The translations under genes and the position numbers were made by a program. From NCBI GenBank assembly GCA_036245805.1, contig BTRK01000005.1, positions 37,863,469 through 37,927,468 of the forward strand: a stretch of DNA of 64,000 bases, given 5' to 3'. The stretch's first letter is position 1; every line of letters starts with the position of its first letter. The stretch is from Pristionchus mayeri. Lineage: Eukaryota; Nematoda; Chromadorea; Rhabditida; Neodiplogasteridae. The notes below the pieces were generated by a model. That model worked only from the letters and a program-made list of their open reading frames with translations, was not told where the DNA came from and ran no database searches. Below are positions 58,022 to 64,000 of the stretch, piece after piece.

Positions 58022-59040
58022 AGGAGATATGAGACCGTTTCGATAGATTCAACAAGACCTTGACCTTGTAACAGCCCGAAACCTCAAACTCCCGAAAACA
58101 TGGTTTCTGGGGTAGTTTTCGATGCTGAACATAATGGTCACCATCATTTTGCATAATTCGTTCTTTGGGGTCCGGTGTGGTGACTTGTCACTTCCGGCCA
58201 AAACTGGTTTTATATGTGTATCTCGGCCATATTAGATGCTGGAACGAAATTCCGCGTACTCGAGCAGAATTTCATGACTAATCGAGCCTTGTATTTGATT
58301 TGTCATGAATTTTGACGGTTCGCAAGATAATTCGACTTTTTGAATCGATAACTTGCGCGAGGGGAGACCCTAACCATTCGATCCGGCTTTTCATACTGAT
58401 TCGAATGGTACATACATGTATGGCGATTGGAGGTCGACATAGCATTCGTTCGTTCGATTTACTGATTTTTCGCTGCATTTCACTGTGTAAATCGAAGAAT
58501 GAGAGGATTAAAATGACGAGAAATGATTCTCCCTCTCATTTTCCTCCCTCTTATTCATCAATTCCCCAGTAAAATGCAGCGAAAAATCAGTAAATCGAAC
58601 GAACGAATGCTATGTCGACCTCCAATCGCCATACATGTATGTACCATTCGAATCAGCATGAAAAGCCGGATCGAATGGTTAGGGTCTCCCCTCGCGCAAG
58701 TTATCGATTCAAAAAGTCGAATTATCTCGCGAACCGTCAAAATTCATGACAAATCAAATACAAGGCTCGATGCTCCATGAAATTATGCTCGCAAACGCGG
58801 AAATTCGTGCTTCCACCATCTAATCTGGCCGAGATACACATATAAAACCCGTTTTGGCCTGAAGTGACAAGGCACCACACCGTACCCCAATGAACGAATT
58901 ATGCAAAATGGTGGTGACCATTGTGTTCAGCACCGAAAACTACCCCCAGAAACCATGTTTTCGTGAGTTTGAGGTTTCGAGCTGTTCCGAGGCCTCGCTA
59001 CGAGTTGTTGAATCTATCGCAAACGGTCTCATATGTGCTT
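58022..59040. mobile_element. 1.0-kb foldback element upstream of the copine exons
   Basis: The left arm (GGTCTCATATCTCC end, about 58022-58480) is mirrored at about 58572-59040. Both contain GTTGAATCTATCG, CATGGTTTC, ATTCGTTC(A/T)TTGGGG, TATATGTGTATCTCGGCC and CATTCGTTCGTTCGATTTACTGA. The loop is pyrimidine-rich. Arms differ at many scattered bases, so this copy is older than those at 31-43 kb. It may have displaced the copine promoter or lie in its first intron. Confidence 0.8.
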
Positions 59041-59715
59041 CTTCGATAAGACACATCAGCTACTCAATGTGTTTATTTATAACAGGCTTTTTAATGTCTG
59101 GAAACGTATATTCTTTTAATTTTTGTCATTTCCATATCCCCCGGAAATCTCATTTTATTCGGTTCCTGTTCTCCTGTTGTCAATCCCCGAGTCTCTCAAT
59201 TTTTCTATTCCACCGTGTTTGCGCATTCCAGTTAGTGCGTCTCGTTTCGGTTCCCTTTAGTCCGATTACTCTCCTACTTTCTGGCCAGAAGTAACGAGAG
59301 AACAGGGAAGCAACAAAGAATCAGACGACAGCCTTTCTCTTGCCACGTGCAGTAAAAGTGCGATGTTCGGGTTAAAACACGGGAGAGATTGTAGGATTCG
59401 CTCAAGATTCAGCTTAACCGCTCCCTTGACTTCGAAACAAACGGAAATATCGTGTGAAATGGCTGCCAAGTCTGGAGAGTTATTTAGAAAGGGATTGCAA
59501 ACATGAAAGTCAATGAAAGAAGAGGGAAGGGGGAGAGTTATACCAGTCAATATCCCGTGCCGCGTGTGTTGCCACAGGCTTCTTCCCTATTCATCAAGCA
59601 CGCGAGCACACGAGGGGCCATTCGTAAATCTCTGGATATCTCCTTATCCGCATAGCACACACTCGCTCTATCTCTAACTCACTCTCTCACTCTCACTCTC
59701 TCTTTTTCTTTCTCA

Positions 59716-59746
<31 letters not shown>

Positions 59747-59751
59747 TCTCT

Positions 59752-59804
<53 letters not shown>

Positions 59805-59939
59805 GCCTTGCGTGATATTCGAGTGAGCGTGCATTAAGAAGAGGGCATTCGCTCAAGTGCACTAGCATTGCAGGTTCGAGAAAAGATACCACGCTCAGTT
59901 CATTCCACACCCTCTCTCGCTGATCGAACGGTCTAGCGA
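59041..59939. other. Region with a CT microsatellite; possible copine 5' exon not found
   Basis: (CT)n/(CTTT)n low-complexity sequence fills about 59640-59803. The missing first copine exon could be here or further right. A minus-strand frame at 59266-59550 has no C2 similarity I can see. A hairpin family copy lies at 59870-59960. Confidence 0.4.
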
Positions 59940-59960
59940 GTGTATATAACACGATTTCTG
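59870..59960. repeat. Hairpin family copy next to a foldback
   Basis: GGTTCGAGAAAAGATACCACGC matches the GTTC(T/G)AGAAACGATACCA flank of the copies at 24.2 and 62.7 kb. CCACACCCTCTCTCGCTGATCGAACGGTCTAGCGAGTGTATA is its decayed stem-loop. Confidence 0.6.
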
Positions 59961-61170
59961 AGAAATTCAACATATTTCTTCAGCGACCTGGCACTGGCTG
60001 AAAATTCAAATTCGTTGTAACTTCGCCAATAGATAGTACTCGTCGAGAGAAACATACGAGCGTCGGTAGAATTTCGATCCACATCCGCGCGCGCGGCCGC
60101 GCGGATCTCGAAAAAGACTACCGTAATCCTTGAAAATTTTTATTTCGATTCCAATCACTGCGGCGGTAGGGGGAATGAGTCCGCGAACAAATTCTAAGAC
60201 TTTTTTGCTCCGGAGAGTTTTTCGATCAGATTTGATTTACGGCCGGAAATAGATGTTCTCACTTTCATTTATTTAATTTAAAATATTTCCCATGGAGAAA
60301 GCAGGAATTTTATTTGCTGAAAAGCTTCCAGTGTTACCAAATCATCTTTGATTAAAATATAAAAATTTTAAAAAAATATACTATATTCGAAAAAGTTCAA
60401 AATGTAAGTAAATTTGAATTATGGTGTAAGAATTACTGTGGCCGCATTTCCCTAACTTTGTTATTTTTTAACATAGAGTGAATTTTGTTTCCCAATTAGC
60501 CTTCTCGCAGTCCTTAGACCACATTTAACCTTGAATTCATTTAATTTTCATGAATACTGCAAACAAAAAAAAATTAAATGAATTCAAGGTTAAATGTGGT
60601 CTAAGGACTGCGAGAAAATTGGGAAACAAAATTCACTCTATGTTAAAAAATAATAAAGTTAGGGAAATGCGGCCACAGTAATTCTTACACCATAATTCAA
60701 ATTAACTTACATTTTGAACTTTTTCGAATATAGTATATTTTTTTAATATTTTTATATTTTAATCAAAGATGACTTGATAACACTAGAAGCGTTCCATCAA
60801 ATAAAATTCCTGCTTTCTCCATGGGAAATATTTTTAATAAAATAAATGAAAGTGAGAACATCTATTTCTGGCCGTAAATCAAATCTGATCGAAAAATTCT
60901 CCGGAGCAAAAAAGTCTTAGAATTTGTTCGCGGACTCATTCCCCCTACCGCCGCAGTGATTGGAATCGAAATAAAAATTTTCAAGGATTACGGTAGTCTT
61001 TTTCGATATCCGCGCGGCCGCGCGCGCGGATGCAGATCGAAATTCTACCGACGCTCGTATGTTTCTCTCGTCGAGTACTACCTTTTGGCGAAGTTACAGC
61101 GAATTCGATTTTTCAGCCAGTGCCAAGGATATTTTGATTTTCTGAGATAGTCTGTTATATAATTTGAGAG
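59940..61170. mobile_element. 1.1-1.2-kb foldback element with GC-rich block
   Basis: TGGCACTGGCTGAAAA at 59989 and its reverse complement ending at 61125 bound highly similar arms of about 550 bp that meet near 60560. Weaker inverted similarity extends to about 59943 and 61170. Each arm carries a CCGCGCGCGCGGCCGCGCGGAT block (about 60089 and 61009) in otherwise AT-rich DNA. No ORF of note. Confidence 0.85.
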
Positions 61171-62629
61171 CATAAGTACGGACATACATATAAAGAACGC
61201 GTCCTTTAGAAGCAGCAGATTACAGTCTGCCGGTAAATCCTATTCCACCTAGCGAATATACCTTCGCTAATATGGACAAACTATCGTTTTCAGCGCAACT
61301 TAGCACATTCTACAATCCTTTTAAGGTGCAGTAGCCCACCCCTACCGTATTCTTACCGTATGCTGAGGGTGATATCTACGCGATCCGAGATTGCCGGTTT
61401 CATGATTCCGTCTGGAGGCGACGTCCGTCCTCACTTGTTTTCAATTTAGCGCGATTTATTGGCCACTGAAGGGAAATGGAGTGAGATGGATGCATCGGCA
61501 GATTGTAAACGGACGACGACGTGCGGAACGAGAAATGATGGCGAGATGAAAAATAGTAAGGGGTGGAATTTTTGCAACAAAAAAATACGCGTTTTGTGGT
61601 GAAATACTAAGAGAAATAGGGCTGCAGAGCATGCAACATAACGATCGCGGCACATTATGAAGGAGGAGCAAAATATGAGACTCGCGTGGAGAAATATATC
61701 GAAAACACAGGTTGGATTCTGCGATGAGTTAGGTAGTTGTTCACGATGGAAAGCGGTTCGTTGCAAGCTTCTGTGAGAAAATTGTGCATGCAATAGAACT
61801 AAACAGACACCAGAATGCTCACTTTTGCGCAGAAAACCTCAAAGAAACCGGGAGAGAAAGAGAGAGAGGGAGAAGGAGAGAGAGAGAGGGAGTGGGAAAG
61901 ACTCCAATCCGGCCTGCTTGCTTCGCCTGCCATATATTGTGTAAGGGGGAGGAAAACAGAAGGAAGGAGGCATGCTAGAGACATATGGGCAAGGCGAGAG
62001 AGTTAGAGTACCAGAGAGAGTTTCGAGAGTGCGAGAGAAAGACAACCGCTGCAAGAGAGGGTGCGAGACGCAAAAGCTTGCACAACACGATAAATATTTT
62101 GGTCGAGCCAGTGAAGAAAATGCAATTTCGTTGTCTTTTAGCAGTTTCTGCTTTGGCTGGCAAACGATTCGATATCATAAATAAGAAAAGATTCAGCTGG
62201 GAGTTTCGAGTGCAAAATTGAAGACGAGTTGGACCGTTCAGTGAGAGGGGGTTCTAGAAATGATCCATCGAGCGTCTGCCATCTCTCTCGACTACTTCCT
62301 TCCCTCTCCCCTCTCGCTCTCCTCTCACTCCAATGCAAGAGTTGGCAACAAGCAGAGAGGGAGCGAAGGTAGGTTGGCATAAACAACTGGACACTACTTC
62401 CTTATCCCTTTGCAGAGGCACACACAACTCTAGTCGGGGGCCGAGAGACGAGAGATAAACGGGAATGAGAGAGTTCTTGTCCTATTTCCCTTACTTCCTT
62501 CACGTGGAGCTACTTCGAGAACATACTAGGAGGAAGAATGCATGGCCAAATTGCAAAAATGGGCAAACTGAAGGCACAACTGGACAGAATCTAGAAATTT
62601 CTAGATTATGGCCAGTACATAATAGAGTT
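61171..62629. other. Stretch with GA-rich repeats, no gene supported
   Basis: 61850-61905 is (GAGA)n-rich, with more GAGAG-rich sequence up to 62060. All open frames here are by-products of the low complexity. CTACCGTATTCTTACCGTA occurs near 61342. Confidence 0.4.
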
Positions 62630-62745
62630 TGTTGTCCGGGCCTTCGTCTCTTCATTTCACACACTCTCTAGGCCGGTCGAGCGGGAGAGAGAGTGTGTGT
62701 AAAATGGAGAGATAGTGGTATCGTTTCTCGAACTCTAGTGCATAC
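62630..62745. repeat. Best copy of the hairpin family
   Basis: GTCCGGGCCTTCGTCTCTTCATTTCACACACTCTC, loop TAGGCCGGTCGAGCGG, GAGAGAGAGTGTGTGTAAAATGGAGAGA, then GGTATCGTTTCTCGAACTCTAGTGC. Its reverse complement aligns end to end with the copy at 24186-24300. Confidence 0.75.
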
Positions 62746-62917
62746 TGAAATAACAGGGCGTTTCAGTGGCTCAAGAATAGGTGAAAGAACCATCTTCACT
62801 GGATGTGAAAGCAGAATAATTGAGTGCAGGAAATGATTCATCATATTATATGAACAACCAGTTTGGTCGTGATAGTAACTGGCGTTGCATTAGCACGGGA
62901 CTCCTGTAAAAGTGTAC

Positions 62918-63427
62918 AGGGTGCGGAGAAAGTATGGCAATATGTATTTAACCATGTATTTTCTTTCAAATCTATCGCACACTTTTGAAACGGTACACAG
63001 TATTTATCAGAGATAGTAGGAACATAACAACAAGATGTTACTCGATTTGACCTCCTTTGGCCTTGATGACAGCCTTGAGACGAGAAGGAACTGACTCGAC
63101 GACGGCCCGAAGATACTTCTTGTCGATCTTGTTACATACCGTTTGAAGGGAGTTCTTGAGACTCTCCAGATTCGGGTGGCGGGTAGAGGAAGCTTCCTTC
63201 TCCAGTATCGACCACACGCTAAAGTCGAGGGGGTTGAGATCGGGGCTGTTGGAGGGCCATTCATTCCATGGAATGAAGTCGGGAAGATGCCTTGTGCACC
63301 AGTTCTGGGTGAGTTTTGCGGAATGACCAGGGGCAGAACCTTGCTGGAAGGTCCAATGTCGCCCTTTGAAGTGGGAACGTGACCAGGGAAGAAGGGTCTT
63401 CTCCAGGATCTCCTTGATCAAAGAGAG
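62918..63427 (-). mobile_element. 3' half of a mariner element (transposase C-terminus)
   Basis: The terminal repeat CAGGGTGCGGAGAAAGTATGGC lies at about 62918-62941. On the minus strand from 63421 the C-terminal transposase follows: WTFQQGSAPGHSAKLTQNW, WPSNSPDLNPLDFSVWSIL and a terminal helix, with the stop at 63038. The third catalytic Asp (SPDLNPLD) is present. The second Asp, normally in QQDxAPxH, is Gly here, so the protein was dead even before truncation. The front half is missing. Confidence 0.85.
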
Positions 63428-64000
63428 CTTTCGATTTCATTTTTTTAAAAATTGGGGCACGTTGAAGTAAATACAGTCAAAAGTCTGTTTTGAGCAAAAA
63501 TAAGGCTGTCCGAGAACTTACGTAGTAAATCAATATCGGGAAGCCAGTTATATGAAATATGTTCAACGTATACCCCGACTAATTTTGTTTGTAGAATCCA
63601 TAGGAGCAATAAAACGCATTGGGTTTTAGGGTACCGTTCGAAATACGACCGATTTCTCGACATGAAAATCGTTTTTTCGAGAAAATAACTATGAAAACAG
63701 CTTCGTTTGTTTTGGACGTTGCTGTTTTGGACACTTTGGTATAGCTCGTCATCACGAGCAACATGAGCACGAAAATTGCCCTTTACGATGAAAATTGACT
63801 AAAATATGTCAATTGAAAGAGGTAGATCATAAAAATCGATAATTTGCAGATTTCACCGAACCGAGTGGATTGATTCTTCTGACCCCCAATAGTTCTTATC
63901 AAAAAAGTTTAATCGAAATCTGTGACCTAAAATATTTCTAGTAGCATGCGTTCCTGCATTCTTACAGGAGACCCGTGTTATATCTTATTATATATTCAAA
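63428..64000. other. Right edge, no gene recognised
   Basis: AT-rich with two short minus-strand open frames lacking any motif. Nothing supported. Confidence 0.4.

Noticed and set aside
59713..59973. ORF of (RE)n repeats as a coding region
   Set aside because: It is a translation of the CT microsatellite.

Overview
The window looks like a chromosome segment of a nematode. The evidence is several multi-exon genes with short introns that nearly all end in TTTCAG-type acceptors, Tc1/mariner and RTE-class elements, and dispersed TACCGTA/TACGGTA words. A diplogastrid or rhabditid (Pristionchus-like) worm is my best guess; that is inference, not a match. Nothing bacterial (operon, RBS, CRISPR) is present.

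Layout. 1.1-3.0 kb: an unrecognised minus-strand spliced gene. 3.8-5.4 kb: a long foldback repeat. 7.4-10.5 kb: remains of three mobile elements (RTE-type endonuclease, a coiled-coil gag-like ORF, the front half of a mariner). 10.6-22.85 kb: three near-identical tandem units of about 3.75 kb, each built of nested foldback elements. 24.1-26.5 kb: a minus-strand short-chain dehydrogenase gene with a nonsense codon and no last exon. 27.1-30.8 kb: two related plus-strand RING/coiled-coil genes, the first broken by a full-length decayed mariner, the second carrying two one-base deletions. 31.4-44.66 kb: one Ty3/gypsy LTR retrotransposon on the minus strand, with 5-bp target duplications and almost identical 238-bp LTRs. 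Its interior has been rearranged into two large palindromes, one of which has picked up the neighbouring RING gene tail. 44.9-47.0 kb: a tRNA-like repeat split by a 1.68-kb foldback. 48.1-57.9 kb: an intact copine gene of at least 21 exons on the minus strand, whose introns hold several small mobile repeats. 58.0-61.2 kb: two more foldbacks. 62.9-63.4 kb: the back half of a mariner transposase.

The copine is the only gene I judge fully intact: every exon phase agrees across 10 kb. This argues against a generally error-ridden assembly, so the one-base lesions in the other genes may be real decay. The two recurring themes are long inverted (foldback) repeats of at least eight different families, and a small dispersed hairpin family (CACACTCTC...GAGAGTGTG core) seen about eight times that I cannot assign to a known element. 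The perfect palindromes at 30.7-43.5 kb and the tandem array need long-read validation before being taken as biology.
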